Source: CAINVV01 sp038323575 (GTDB taxonomy: Bacteria > Bacteroidota > Bacteroidia > Bacteroidales > Prolixibacteraceae). Taken from it: a stretch of 64,000 nucleotides of DNA. The position numbers and the translations under genes are program-made. Each line of letters begins with the position of its first letter. Positions within the stretch are counted from its first letter, which is position 1. The DNA is taken from assembly GCA_038323575.1 (NCBI GenBank), contig JBBQHB010000012.1:1-64000 (forward strand), read 5' to 3'. The notes under the pieces are model-generated. The model worked only from the letters and a program-made list of their open reading frames with translations. It was not told the origin of the DNA and did no database searches. Below, in pieces: positions 35,599 to 45,900 of this stretch.

Positions 35599-35805
35599 TT
35601 CCTTAAAGTTTAGTGTAAAGTAGTGATTATCCTATACAATCTCCTGTTATGGTAAATTTGTGCTGCAGAATGGTTATAGTTCCAAACCAAAGATTAACCG
35701 TCTTTTTCAAGTTATTTCCAAATTTATGTCAAATAATTGCTATAAGCAAAATTTTACTTCATTTTACTATATTTATGACCTTCAATCACCAACTAACGCT
35801 TAAGA

Positions 35806-37221
35806 ATGGGTAATCAAAGGAATCTTGTCAGGTCGCTCGGATTGGGCTATGTCGTAATTTTCGTAGTTGCAAATATTATTGGATCAGGAGTTTACAAGAA
35901 AATTGCTCCCATGGCTGCGGAACTCCACTCTTCCGTCTGGATTCTTATTGCCTGGATTGTCGGAGGGATTATTACCCTCTTCGGGGCGCTGAGCAACGCT
36001 GAAGTTGCGGGATTGCTGGCCGATACCGGCGGAGAATTTGTTTATTTTAAAAAAATATACAACCGCTTTTTTGCATTTTTATACGGTTGGTCACTGTTCA
36101 CGGTTATCCAGACAGCCACCATCTCTTCACTGGCTTATGTTTTTGCCCAATCACTGAACAGCATTGTCCCCATTCCTGAGGTCTTCCCCTCTTTGCAGCA
36201 TTTTACGATCGGCGGGGTTTTCTACCCTTTCCAGGATTTCGGCGTTAAATTGATTGCTATTTTGCTGATCCTGTTCCTGACATCTGTCAATATTTCGGGC
36301 TTAAAAACCGGGGCCGGAGTAAGCAGGGCCATCATGATGCTTGTTTTCACAGGACTTGCTGTTATCGTTATTTTTGGTCTTGGCAGCGTACACAAAATGC
36401 CTGCAAATTTCATGGAAATTGGGACTGTTACCAACGGGGCGGTGACGCTTTCATCCTTTTATACGGCCATGCTGGCTGCTTTCTGGGCTTACCAGGGATG
36501 GGTCTCTGTTGGTTTTATAGGGGGAGAAGTTAAAAACCCCCATAAGAATATCCCGAAAGGAATTGTATTGGGTGTTTTTGTTGTGATCTTCATTTATTTG
36601 CTGGTTAATGTAACTTATATGACATTGCTGTCTATCCCTCAGCTGGAGCAGGTTAATGCTGCCGGCAACCAGATAGCTGCCGTTGAAGCGGTAAGGAGTT
36701 TCTGGGGCGCGGGAGGAGTGCTGTTTATTTCTCTGCTGATACTGCTAACGACCCTGGGATGCACCAATGCCAGTATTTTAACTGGTGCCCGGCCCTATTA
36801 TGCCATGGCGAAAGACCGCCTGTTCTTTAAGGGGGTCGGAAAACTGAACAAAGCAAATGTACCGTCAAACTCCCTGATATTTCAGGGAGTTTGGTCGTCT
36901 GTACTGGTATTGTCGGGGACCTTCGACCAGTTAACCGACATGATTATTTTTGCGGTTTTCATATTTTACGGGGCAACTTCGCTGGGTGTATTTATATTGC
37001 GCCGCAATATGCCCGATGCCTACCGGCCTTATAAAGTATGGGGATATCCGGTTGTGCCGGCTGTTTTTATTCTTTTCTGTATCGGATTGTTCATCAATAC
37101 GATTGCTACCCGGCCGCGCGAGGCAGCCATCGGCATGACCTTAATTCTGGCAGGCATTCCGGTATTTTTGTTCCTTCAACGGAAATATTCAAAAACAGGG
37201 AACTCCCCGGATCCGGAATAA
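35806..37221 (+). CDS. APC-family amino-acid permease
   Basis: A 471-residue protein with about 12 membrane helices. The first helix contains the APC substrate-site signature VFVVANIIGSGVYKKI, followed by WIVGGIITLFGALSNAEVAG. A later segment, WAYQGWVSVGFIGGEVKNPH, matches TM6 and its loop in this family. Substrate (amino acid, polyamine or exchange) is not determined by the sequence. A TATATTTA box some 35 nt upstream has one mismatch to the -7 consensus. Single gene, convergent with DsrE. Confidence 0.9.
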   Translation: MGNQRNLVRSLGLGYVVIFVVANIIGSGVYKKIAPMAAELHSSVWILIAWIVGGIITLFGALSNAEVAGLLADTGGEFVYFKKIYNRFFAFLYGWSLFTVIQTATISSLAYVFAQSLNSIVPIPEVFPSLQHFTIGGVFYPFQDFGVKLIAILLILFLTSVNISGLKTGAGVSRAIMMLVFTGLAVIVIFGLGSVHKMPANFMEIGTVTNGAVTLSSFYTAMLAAFWAYQGWVSVGFIGGEVKNPHKNIPKGIVLGVFVVIFIYLLVNVTYMTLLSIPQLEQVNAAGNQIAAVEAVRSFWGAGGVLFISLLILLTTLGCTNASILTGARPYYAMAKDRLFFKGVGKLNKANVPSNSLIFQGVWSSVLVLSGTFDQLTDMIIFAVFIFYGATSLGVFILRRNMPDAYRPYKVWGYPVVPAVFILFCIGLFINTIATRPREAAIGMTLILAGIPVFLFLQRKYSKTGNSPDPE

Positions 37222-37255
37222 ATTTCAAAAGTTCCTTGAAATTGAGCCATCCGGT

Positions 37256-37576
37256 TTAAAACGTAACTGTTCTGTCTGACCAGGCAACCAGGTTGACACA
37301 ATCAACCATGGATGACATCGGACAGGCTTCAGTTTCTGGCAGATGTCTTGATTTGAGGCAGGTCCCGCAGGCGAATATTTCGCCGCCGTGAAATACAAAG
37401 TCTTTCAATTGCTCGTCAACATCGTATTTTTCGTGGGTTAACCCTTCGCATTCAACGGCTTCTCCCATTAAGAATAATTTTACTTCGTGTTCATGTTTGA
37501 GCGCAGTTATGCCGAAGCGGAAAGCGTTCCATGCTTTTTCGTACTCCTTGGTTTCGAGGATAATTCCGATTCTCAT
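37256..37576 (-). CDS. DsrE-family protein
   Basis: A 106-residue protein of the DsrE/DsrF/TusD-like fold. Pattern: MRIGIILETKEYEKAWNAFR, HEHEVKLFLMGEAVEC and GEIFACGTCLKSR. A conserved Cys in CGTC and another in EACPMSS may carry sulfur, as in sulfur-relay proteins. Alone on the minus strand, convergent with APC. A role in sulfur transfer is inferred from family only. Confidence 0.8.
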   Translation of the reverse strand: MRIGIILETKEYEKAWNAFRFGITALKHEHEVKLFLMGEAVECEGLTHEKYDVDEQLKDFVFHGGEIFACGTCLKSRHLPETEACPMSSMVDCVNLVAWSDRTVTF

Positions 37577-37685
37577 GGTGGGTTTAATTTAAGGTTATTG
37601 AAATAATTCTCAGTGAAATCTTTGCTTGTGAATATACCTAAAAAACAATTGCACGCTTATTTAACTCGTTTAAATAGTATACAAA

Positions 37686-37728
37686 AAGACAGGTATCAGA
37701 AGTCATACTAACTTTTGATACCTGTCTT
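37686..37728 (-). terminator. terminator of the Spy-like gene
   Basis: AAGACAGGTATCA-GAAGT (37686-37703) pairs with ACTTTTGATACCTGTCTT (37711-37728), an 18-bp stem with one mismatch and a 7-nt loop, with T-rich sequence following on the minus strand. It lies 30 nt past the stop of the Spy-like gene. Confidence 0.85.
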
Positions 37729-37757
37729 ATAAGATGAATTTCCAACAGAGGCTTTAA

Positions 37758-38138
37758 CTATCTGTTCTGCATTCTTGCAGCCCTTTCTTCAGCCATTTTT
37801 TTGCGGTATGCATCCAACTTTGTTCCTTGTTCGGCTGTTAAAGCTGCCTTCAGTTTTTTATCAACATCTGCCTGCAATTTCGCGCCCTCTGCCATCATTT
37901 TCTCACGATCCGGGGTGCCGCCGCCATCGCGCATTTTTTGAAACATTTCGGACCGGGCTTTATCGCCATCGGTGATAATCGGCGTAATTTTGGTAACCTG
38001 AGCTGGCGTCAAACTTAAGGCAGTCGTGAGACCGTCAACTTCCCTTTTAAGTCTTTCTTCCGGAGTTCCGCCCCGTTGTGCAAAACATGAACCGGCAGCC
38101 ATAATAGCTACCAAAACTAACATTGCTAATTTTTTCAT
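37758..38138 (-). CDS. Spy/CpxP-like periplasmic protein
   Basis: A 126-residue exported protein with signal MKKLAMLVLVAIMAAGSCFA. The mature part is helical and charged: ERLKREVDGLTTALSLTPAQ, KITPIITDGDKARSEMFQKM and KLKAALTAEQGTKLDAYRKK show the LTxxQ motif pairs typical of Spy/CpxP-like or LTXXQ chaperones. Small cradle-shaped chaperones of this type bind unfolded envelope proteins. Single gene with strong terminator. Confidence 0.75.
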   Translation of the reverse strand: MKKLAMLVLVAIMAAGSCFAQRGGTPEERLKREVDGLTTALSLTPAQVTKITPIITDGDKARSEMFQKMRDGGGTPDREKMMAEGAKLQADVDKKLKAALTAEQGTKLDAYRKKMAEERAARMQNR

Positions 38139-38227
38139 ACGACTAATTTTTAAATTTGACTATTTGACAAACTCCATTCAAAAAGGTTTAATTGTGTGTA
38201 TGAAGATTTGATCCGGTAACTGAAACT

Positions 38228-39412
38228 TTAGTGCTTCTGCAGTACTTCCAGCATTTTACGGTCTAATTTCTGTCCGTGCCAATCTTCGTATCCGACATCT
38301 TTTCTTCCGGAATTCAAGACGCCAAAATCTCCCTTGAAATTCCAGAATGCCCAACCGATTTGGTTTTCAGTTAAAATGCCCAATACATCGCTTATCCAGG
38401 CAAGAAATACTTCGTGGGGTGTCTCCCTGTAGCAGCCACACTCCCCGCAATGTACTCCCACGCCCTTTCCGACAAGTTCTATCCATGGACGGTAAAAATC
38501 CTCAAGGGATTTCCTGCTGTATTCTTTGCCTTTGATGGAACCGGGCCAGACAGGAACAGGTGCATCATCCGGATTTTTCCATACCCAGGGAGCCCGGTAG
38601 TGGGAGACTTCTCCGGGCCAATAGCCACGGCAACTCTGGGCCACCTTAAGGTCATTCAGTTCAGGTGTTACGGAACTGCCTCCGTTATTCCCGTCAGCCA
38701 ACACCAAACGTTCTGAGTTGTGTTTCAGGATAGCATCCAGGCACCCCCGGACAATTTTTCTGTAAACTTCCCCCGGGATTGCTTTCCTGCTGCCGTACTG
38801 GTCATTCATGTCTTCCCTGAAGCAGGGTTCATTGATCAGGTCGAAACTGAGTTGCTTTCCCGAAACTCCTTTGAACCTTTTTGCCCACATTCCCCAGTGT
38901 GTATAAAGGGCTTGCTGCGCTTCATCGTCTTTCCAAAGATTGTAGGGTTCATTAAAGCCTGCATTGATGCAAAAACCGGGTACCCGGTGAAGGTTGAGGC
39001 TGACATGCATTCCGTACTTGTTGGCCATGTATACCAGTTTCTCAATCTCTTCAACGGCCTGTTCATTAAAGCTTAATACCTGTTCAGGAGTTACCTTTTT
39101 TTCCTTGTCCGGACCGGGATCGAAATTGATGTAACAGGGGTACTGTACCGGAATCCTGACGAAATCGAAACCCCAGTCCGACATCCATTTGAAATCTTCC
39201 TCATTTGACATGTTCCTGCTGTTCTGGCGGGGAAATGTCAAAGGCCTTGAAGTATAGAAATCCAACAGGTTAAATCCCCGCCAGCGCGGAAGTTTGTTCA
39301 CTTGATTATCGGCAAGGGATAATCCCATGGCCGGAAAACTACCGGATAACCCGATGAGTGCACTTCCTGCTGCTGCGGTTTTCACGAATGATCGGCGGTC
39401 GATAGCTGTCAT
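38228..39412 (-). CDS. GH5-family cellulase/mannanase, Tat-exported
   Basis: A 394-residue protein. Twin-arginine signal RRSFVKTAAAGSALIGLSGS, then a GH5 barrel with acid/base Glu in FDLINEPCF (about 195) and nucleophile Glu in VHCGECGCYR (about 325), plus DFVRIPVQYP and SLNLHRVPGF. The precise specificity (glucan, mannan) is not determined by these motifs. The ATG at 39412 is preferred to an upstream TTG. It begins 15 nt past the stop of the Gfo/Idh gene and is likely its operon partner. Confidence 0.88.
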   Translation of the reverse strand: MTAIDRRSFVKTAAAGSALIGLSGSFPAMGLSLADNQVNKLPRWRGFNLLDFYTSRPLTFPRQNSRNMSNEEDFKWMSDWGFDFVRIPVQYPCYINFDPGPDKEKKVTPEQVLSFNEQAVEEIEKLVYMANKYGMHVSLNLHRVPGFCINAGFNEPYNLWKDDEAQQALYTHWGMWAKRFKGVSGKQLSFDLINEPCFREDMNDQYGSRKAIPGEVYRKIVRGCLDAILKHNSERLVLADGNNGGSSVTPELNDLKVAQSCRGYWPGEVSHYRAPWVWKNPDDAPVPVWPGSIKGKEYSRKSLEDFYRPWIELVGKGVGVHCGECGCYRETPHEVFLAWISDVLGILTENQIGWAFWNFKGDFGVLNSGRKDVGYEDWHGQKLDRKMLEVLQKH

Positions 39413-39427
39413 TTCCGTCAATAGTAA

Positions 39428-40795
39428 TTACAGATTTTCCCCGAAACTAAACCCGCTACGTGCCGGTTCTTTAATAAAGACATCCAGTTCAGGATGATTG
39501 CTAACTTTCATGTTTTTGGCATCATATTCGATGCGGGTATTAAACCTTTGGGCCAAAACGCCGGTGAGTGACATTTCCACCAATTGTGTGGCATAATCAA
39601 AATTGGAACCCGGTACCTTCCCGTTTTTGATGGCATCAATCCATTCGCGCTGAGGGTTTTCCTCGAAAGTCCTTGGAATTGTTTTTTCGGGCAGTTTGCT
39701 TTTGTATGCTTCCCACTCCGGCATTGGCATCAGCAATCTTGGATCATTAGGCCTTCCTCCGGTAATTAAACTCTGCTTGTCACCTACCATGATCATGCCG
39801 CTTCCGGCCAGTTTTTCGACTCGCCACTCCGGACGAATCTCAGGTTTGAGTCCGCCTTCATACCAGTGCATTTTTACCGGAACCTTGTTGCCGCGGGCGG
39901 GGAAATCCCAACGGATAACAGATTGATCGGCTACAAAACCTGTGTCGGGTACCGGTGTTTTAAACTCTGCCTCCACCACATCCGGCATGCCAAGATCCAA
40001 TGACCAAAAAGGAGCATCCAGGGTATGGCAGCACCAGTCGCCCATTTCGCCGTTTCCGAAGTCAAACCAGCTGCGCCAGGTCTTTGGCGCATAAATGCTG
40101 TTGTAAGGCTTGTAGGCAGCAGGCCCCAGCCACAGGTCCCAGTCTAAATTGGCAGGAACGGGCTGTTCTGCCGGCGGGAAACTTTCGGGTTTGTTGAAAA
40201 ATTTGTTCGGGCCAAAAGACGGTCCGTCAAACCAGGCAAGCACTTCAGTTACATTGCCAAGTAAGCCTGCATCATACCATTCTTTGACCAGCCTGATCCC
40301 GTTTGTTGCGTGGCCCTGGTTGGCCATCTGGGTAATGACATTGTAATGGTGGGCTGCTTTCTTCAGCGTGCGTAACTGCCAGATATTGTGTGCCAACGGC
40401 TTCTCTACAATGACATGTTTGCCCAGCTGCATGGCTGCCATGGCAGCGGGAAAATGGGAATGATCGGGTGTGCAAACCATCACGGCATCAATCTCCTTGT
40501 GCATTTTATCGAACATGACCCGGTAGTCCTTGAAACGTTTGGCATTTGGCATCGCTTTAAAAGCTTCCGCCGCCCGGTTATCATCCACGTCGCAAAGTGC
40601 GACGATGTTTTCGTTCCATTTGGGATCTTTCTGATTGATTAGTTTACTCCAGTTACTCTTCCCCTGTCCTCCAACCCCGATAACGGCGATATTCAATCTG
40701 CCGGAGGGGGAGCAGCTCATCATATTGGGAATTAAAACTGCACCCGCACTCAATACCGATGCTGATCTGATAAAGTCTCTTCTGGATGGATTCAT
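39428..40795 (-). CDS. Gfo/Idh/MocA-family protein with Tat-type signal
   Basis: A 455-residue exported oxidoreductase-like protein. RRDFIRSASVLSAGAVLIPN is a Tat-type signal, followed by a Cys (MMSC) that could serve as lipobox. The Rossmann NAD(P) motif NIAVIGVGGQGKSN is near residue 34, VMVCTPDHSHFPAAMAAMQ and GKHVIVEKPLAHN carry the family's catalytic Lys near 132, and the alpha/beta C-domain ends GFSFGEN. Exported Gfo/Idh enzymes of Bacteroidota and Planctomycetes usually act on sugar derivatives; GH109-type hydrolases share this fold. The partner GH5 gene lies downstream. Confidence 0.88.
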   Translation of the reverse strand: MNPSRRDFIRSASVLSAGAVLIPNMMSCSPSGRLNIAVIGVGGQGKSNWSKLINQKDPKWNENIVALCDVDDNRAAEAFKAMPNAKRFKDYRVMFDKMHKEIDAVMVCTPDHSHFPAAMAAMQLGKHVIVEKPLAHNIWQLRTLKKAAHHYNVITQMANQGHATNGIRLVKEWYDAGLLGNVTEVLAWFDGPSFGPNKFFNKPESFPPAEQPVPANLDWDLWLGPAAYKPYNSIYAPKTWRSWFDFGNGEMGDWCCHTLDAPFWSLDLGMPDVVEAEFKTPVPDTGFVADQSVIRWDFPARGNKVPVKMHWYEGGLKPEIRPEWRVEKLAGSGMIMVGDKQSLITGGRPNDPRLLMPMPEWEAYKSKLPEKTIPRTFEENPQREWIDAIKNGKVPGSNFDYATQLVEMSLTGVLAQRFNTRIEYDAKNMKVSNHPELDVFIKEPARSGFSFGENL

Positions 40796-40963
40796 AGTGG
40801 CTTTAAACTTTAAGATTAATATTTGGATAAAAAATTAATGCTATTTTTTCCTGCCTAAATTAATGAATTTTGAACCATTCAGTGTCAGAAAAAAGAAAAA
40901 TGCAAAATTACGGTCGGATTGAATTTTTTTAAGCAGGTATTTGTTTTTTTTATGTTTCTGGAT

Positions 40964-42145
40964 CTAAAGATTTGCGCCAGTAGGTTTAGGTATTGTTATT
41001 ATGTAAAAGATAACCAAAACCGAAGCGGTGGCGGTTGTCAGAAAGGCAGCTGCGGCTCCGAATTGAAACCAGATGACTCCTGTCAGGGAACTTGCCAGCA
41101 TGGTACAGATGCTCTGAAGACCGGTAAATGTCCCGATGGCGGTGGCGGTATCCTTCCTGTCGGAGATATTAGAGATCCATGCCTTGGAGATCCCTTCGGT
41201 TGCGGAGGCATAGATGCCGTAAAGGAAAAACAGGCCGAAAAAGAGGTAAAGGTTGGTAATAAAAGCCATTCCGTAATAAACAGCTGCAAACAGGGCAAGT
41301 CCTGAGATAAAAATAGTTTTTAATCCGGCTTTGTCGGCAAGTATCCCTACCGGGAAAGCAAAAAGGGCATAAACCAGGTTGTAAAAAATGTACACCCCGA
41401 TGACCATGGTATCGTCCAGTCCGGCTTGTTTTGCATTCAACAGCAGAAAAACATCGGAACTGTTAAACAGCGTAAAGAAAAGCAGTCCGATGACCAGCTT
41501 ACGGTAGGCCGGAGGGCTCAATTTCCAGTATTTCAGGAAAGAGAAAAAAGGGGTAGGGACTTTTAAACCTGATGGTTCCACGGTTTTTTTCTCCTTTAAG
41601 AAAGACGAAGCTAAAACTGCCAGGAGTCCCGGAACAAAGGCGATGAAGAACAGTGTTTTGTAATTTTCGGGGTAAAAATAGAGATAACCCAGTGCAAACA
41701 ACGGTCCCAGCACTGCCCCAAAAGTGTCCATGGATCTGTGAAAGCCGAAAACTTTCCCTTTGGTTGCAGGAGTGGCTTCATCGGATAGCAATGCATCTCT
41801 TGCTCCCGTCCGGATGCCTTTCCCGATCCTGTCGATGGTTCTCGCAAAGAAAATCCACAGCGGATAAATAAACAGGGCCATCATCGGTTTCGAAACGGCG
41901 CTGAGGGCATATCCAAATTGCACAAAAGGAACCCGCTTGCCCCTGTTGTCAGAAAGTTTCCCGAAATATCCTTTGCTGAATCCGGCTGTTGCCTCTGCAA
42001 CTCCCTCGAGTATGCCGATCAAAACAACTGAAAAACCAATGCTTTTGAGATAAATGGGCATTACAGGATAGAGCATTTCGCTTGCCGTGTCGGTAAACAA
42101 ACTGATCAATGATAATATCCAGACTGTCCGGGTGATGTATTTCAT
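40964..42145 (-). CDS. MFS transporter
   Basis: A 393-residue major-facilitator protein with about 12 helices. The family loop pattern is seen in GFSKGYFGKLSDNRGKRVPF (loop 2-3) and FPVGILADKAGLKTIFISG (loop 8-9). WILSLISLFTDTASEMLYPV at the N-terminus, with SLISLFTDxxSEM, is typical of a subgroup often found with unknown substrates. The ATG at 42145 (MKYITRTVW) is chosen over TTG at 42169. Single gene. Confidence 0.88.
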   Translation of the reverse strand: MKYITRTVWILSLISLFTDTASEMLYPVMPIYLKSIGFSVVLIGILEGVAEATAGFSKGYFGKLSDNRGKRVPFVQFGYALSAVSKPMMALFIYPLWIFFARTIDRIGKGIRTGARDALLSDEATPATKGKVFGFHRSMDTFGAVLGPLFALGYLYFYPENYKTLFFIAFVPGLLAVLASSFLKEKKTVEPSGLKVPTPFFSFLKYWKLSPPAYRKLVIGLLFFTLFNSSDVFLLLNAKQAGLDDTMVIGVYIFYNLVYALFAFPVGILADKAGLKTIFISGLALFAAVYYGMAFITNLYLFFGLFFLYGIYASATEGISKAWISNISDRKDTATAIGTFTGLQSICTMLASSLTGVIWFQFGAAAAFLTTATASVLVIFYIITIPKPTGANL

Positions 42146-42263
42146 CCTTACCAGCGCCTGATCTGCCAAACTTCAGAAACTACCGTGAATACTATGGCAG
42201 CACAACCCGTCGCATGAACGTGCGAATTCAGGCTGAAAATGGGTAAACTAAAATCGCTATACT

Positions 42264-42674
42264 TCATGCCCCGATATATTTGGTGATATAATATCCTGAT
42301 ATACTCACCGTTGCTGTCAGGAAGGTTCCCCAGATCAGGTCAATGATCACCACGTTTAACGGGAAACCTTTCAGTGTGGCATAATTGGTCAAATCATAGG
42401 TAGCATAGGCGATCAGTCCGAAAACGGCACCCAGGACAATCGCCCTTGATGCGGATTGTTTTTCGATCGAGGGAAAGATGACAAAAATAAAAATGCCGGC
42501 AATAAACAGCAGGTAAAAAATCAGGGCTGCACCCCAGTTCACCGTGTCACTCAATAGGGTGCCCAGGTATTTCCTGTAAATGTTTTTTGCTATCAAACCA
42601 AGCCAGAGCATGTCTATCACAAAAAACACAACCGTAGTAAGGAGGTAACTGATGATTATCTTGGCGAATGTCAT
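42264..42674 (-). CDS. DUF2177-family membrane protein
   Basis: A 136-residue protein with four membrane helices. Family blocks: VVFFVIDMLWLGLIAKNIYR, WGAALIFYLLFIAGIFIFVI, and near the C-terminus AYATYDLTNYATLKGFPLNV followed by DLIWGTFLTA. The conserved DxxWLG and ATYDLTN motifs identify DUF2177. Function unknown. The ATG at 42674 fits the family start better than the longer frame at 42725. Divergent from the metal-efflux operon by ~300 bp. Confidence 0.85.
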   Translation of the reverse strand: MTFAKIIISYLLTTVVFFVIDMLWLGLIAKNIYRKYLGTLLSDTVNWGAALIFYLLFIAGIFIFVIFPSIEKQSASRAIVLGAVFGLIAYATYDLTNYATLKGFPLNVVIIDLIWGTFLTATVSISGYYITKYIGA

Positions 42675-42971
42675 ATTAGTTGGTTTTTTAGTTTTTGGAA
42701 GAAAAAGATTACAAATACAAAACAAACTTACAGAATAAATTCTGAAAGAATTAGTGCTTTCAGAAACAGAAATTTATATTTAAATTGCATGTAAATCTAA
42801 GATACCATAAAAACAGTTTGTTCACTTTATTTGCTGTTTACTTTCTATTGGGGTTTGTCCTTTCAGGCGCTGGCTCGGGATAATTATGAGATGCGGGTTT
42901 ATGCCTCTGAACTGACTGAAAATCTTACCGTATTTGAATTCATGCCGCCAAGTATGTAAATAAATTAAGAT

Positions 42972-45900
42972 ATGTTAGATAAGATATTGGATTTCAGTAT
43001 AAAAAACAAGCTGATAGTCATCCTCTTTACGATTACTATGGCTGCGTTCGGACTGTATTCTGTTTATAAAATTCCGGTTGGGGCGGTCCCGGATATTACA
43101 AATAACCAGGTGCAGGTAATTACTACATCCGGAAATTTATCCACCCAGGAGATAGAGCAGTTTATTACGGCTCCGGTAGAAATGGAAATGGCCAACTTAC
43201 CAGGAGTAGCAGAAATTCGTTCGGTGTCAAAATTCGGACTATCGGTCGTTACGGTAGTCTTTAACGATGATATCGGCACTTATTTGCCCCGTCAGTTGAT
43301 TGCCGAAAAAATTAAAAGTGCATCAGCCAACATTCCCGAAGGGTTCGGAACGCCCGAAATGGGGCCAATAACCACCGGATTGGGCGAAATATATCAATAC
43401 ACCCTGGATATAAAACCTGGCTACGAAAATAAATATACGCCAATGGATTTAAGAACCATCCAGGACTGGGTGGTTAAGCGGCGGTTATCCGGAATCAACG
43501 GGGTTGTTGAAATCAACAGTTGGGGAGGATACCTTAAACAATACGAAATAGCAATAAGTCCGGCCCGGCTAAAAGCGGTGAATATCACGTTGATGGATGT
43601 TTTTCGCGCCATCGAATCCAACAACAGCATATCTGGTGGCTCGTACATCGAAAAAACGAACCAAAGCTATTTTATCAGGGGCGACGGTCAGGTAAAATCC
43701 TTGTCGGATATCGGGAATATTGTTGTTTCCAACAATTCAGGAATTCCTTTGCTGATAAAAGACATTGCCGAAGTAGGTTTTGGTTTTGCCAACCGGTTTG
43801 GCGCAATCACAGCCAACGGGAAAGGCGAAACAGTATTGGGGCAAATCATGATGCTTAAAAACGCTAACTCCAAAGAAGTTATCAATGAGGTAAAAAAACG
43901 GGTAAAAGAGATTCAGAAGAACCTGCCGGAGGGGATATATATTAATCCAATTTTGGAACGGAGCGAACTGATTTCAAAAACATCAACTACAGTTGCCGAA
44001 AATCTGATTTTAGGGGCAATTATTGTCATGCTTACCGTCATTCTGTTGCTTGGCAATCTACGTTCTGCATTGGTAATTGCCTCAATGATTCCGTTGGCGT
44101 TATTGTTCACGATATCAGTGATGTACATATTTGGTATCGATGCCAACCTGATGAGTTTGGGCGCATTGGACTTTGGTATTATTATCGATGGTGCAGTAAT
44201 AATCGTAGAATACATTGCCCTGCGAATATCGGTTCAGAAAAATGAAATAAGTAGTGCCCATGGAGTTGATCAGCAAACTTTGATGGATCGTATCTCATTT
44301 AAAGGTGCATCCAAAATGATGAAATCGGCCATTTTTGGCCAAATTATCATTCTGATTGTATTTATCCCGATTTTATCTTTGAGCGGAGTTGAAGGTAAAA
44401 TGTTTCGTCCGATGGCGCTCTCTTTTTCCTTTGCCGTTATAGGTGCAATGATTCTCGGCTTAACCTGGCTGCCAGTTGCATCCTCCATTTTCTTAAAACC
44501 TGAAAAAAAGAATAAGCGCAATATTTCGGATTGGATCATGGACAAAGCTTATCAATCTTATTTTCCGGTTATTAAATGGTCGTGCTACCACAAAAAAAAC
44601 GTGCTTGGGGTTGCCATTTTGTCATTAATATTTACGGTGTTTTTGTTTACACGAATTGGCGGTGAGTTCGTTCCTACCCTTGATGAAGGTGACTTTGTGA
44701 TACAGCCGGTTTTAAAGACAGGCACTTCACTGACAAAGACAGTAGAGATGACCACCAAAATGGAGAATATTCTGATTGCAAAATTCACGGAAATCGATCA
44801 GATTGTAAGTCGGATCGGGGCTGCCGAAGTACCCACCGATCCAATGTCGATGGAAGAAATAGATATGATTATTAAGTTGAAGCCCCGCGGTCAATGGGTA
44901 AATGCAAAAAGCAAAGATGAACTGGCAGAAAAATTCAAAGAGGCATTATCTGTAATTCCTGGTATAGAATACGAATTTACACAACCCATCGAAATGCGGT
45001 TTAACGAACTGATAACGGGAGTGCGTTCGGATATTGCCATAAAAATATTTGGTGAAGACTTGGATTACATCAACCAAAAAGCAATTGAGGTAAAAAATTT
45101 AATCGTTAACATTCCAGGCGCCAGCGATGTAATTCTGGAAAAAACTGCCGGACTTCCCCAAATCAGGATAGTTTACAATCGCAAAAAAGTAGCTTACTAC
45201 GGGCTTGAAATTCAGACCTTAAACAACTATTTATCCACCGCTTTCGGCGGCGAAGTGGCAGGGGTTGTTTTCGAAGGGGAAAAACGGTTTGATATGGCGG
45301 TTCGGTTTCAAAAACAGAGCAGAACTGATATCGAAGATATTAAACAACTGTATGTTCCGCTAAACAACGGGCAACAAATTCCGTTTGAAGAACTTGCAGC
45401 TATTGAATACGCTGAAGGACCTGCAAAAATTTCCAGAGAAAATACGCAACGCCGGGTTGTTGTAAGCGTAAATACGCGTAACCGTGATTTACAAAGCGTT
45501 GTGAAGGATATTCAAGCTGCAGTTACAAAGAATATAACACTTAAGCCGGGTAATTATATATCCTATGGCGGACAGTTCGAAAACCTGCAAAACGCTACGA
45601 ACCGTTTGATGCTTGCGGTCCCGGTTGCGCTCCTGCTGATTTTTATATTCCTGCACTTTGCATTTAAATCCTTGAAAGATGCCATACTCATTTTTACAGC
45701 AATTCCTTTGGCAATTGTCGGGGGCGTTGTATTGTTATGGCTCAGGGATATGCCATTCAGCGTATCTGCAGGCGTTGGATTTATTGCACTGTTCGGTATT
45801 GCTGTTCTCAACGGCATCGTTTTAATAGAGCATTTGAAGGAATTGCAAAATAGCGGCATGACGAATATGAGAGAATTAATATTAAAAGGAACGAAAGATC

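Noticed and set aside
42842..42960. A plus-strand tail ending in FEFMPPSM before cusA
   Set aside because: About 30 codons with no start and no recognisable motif; could be a decayed gene end but not supported.
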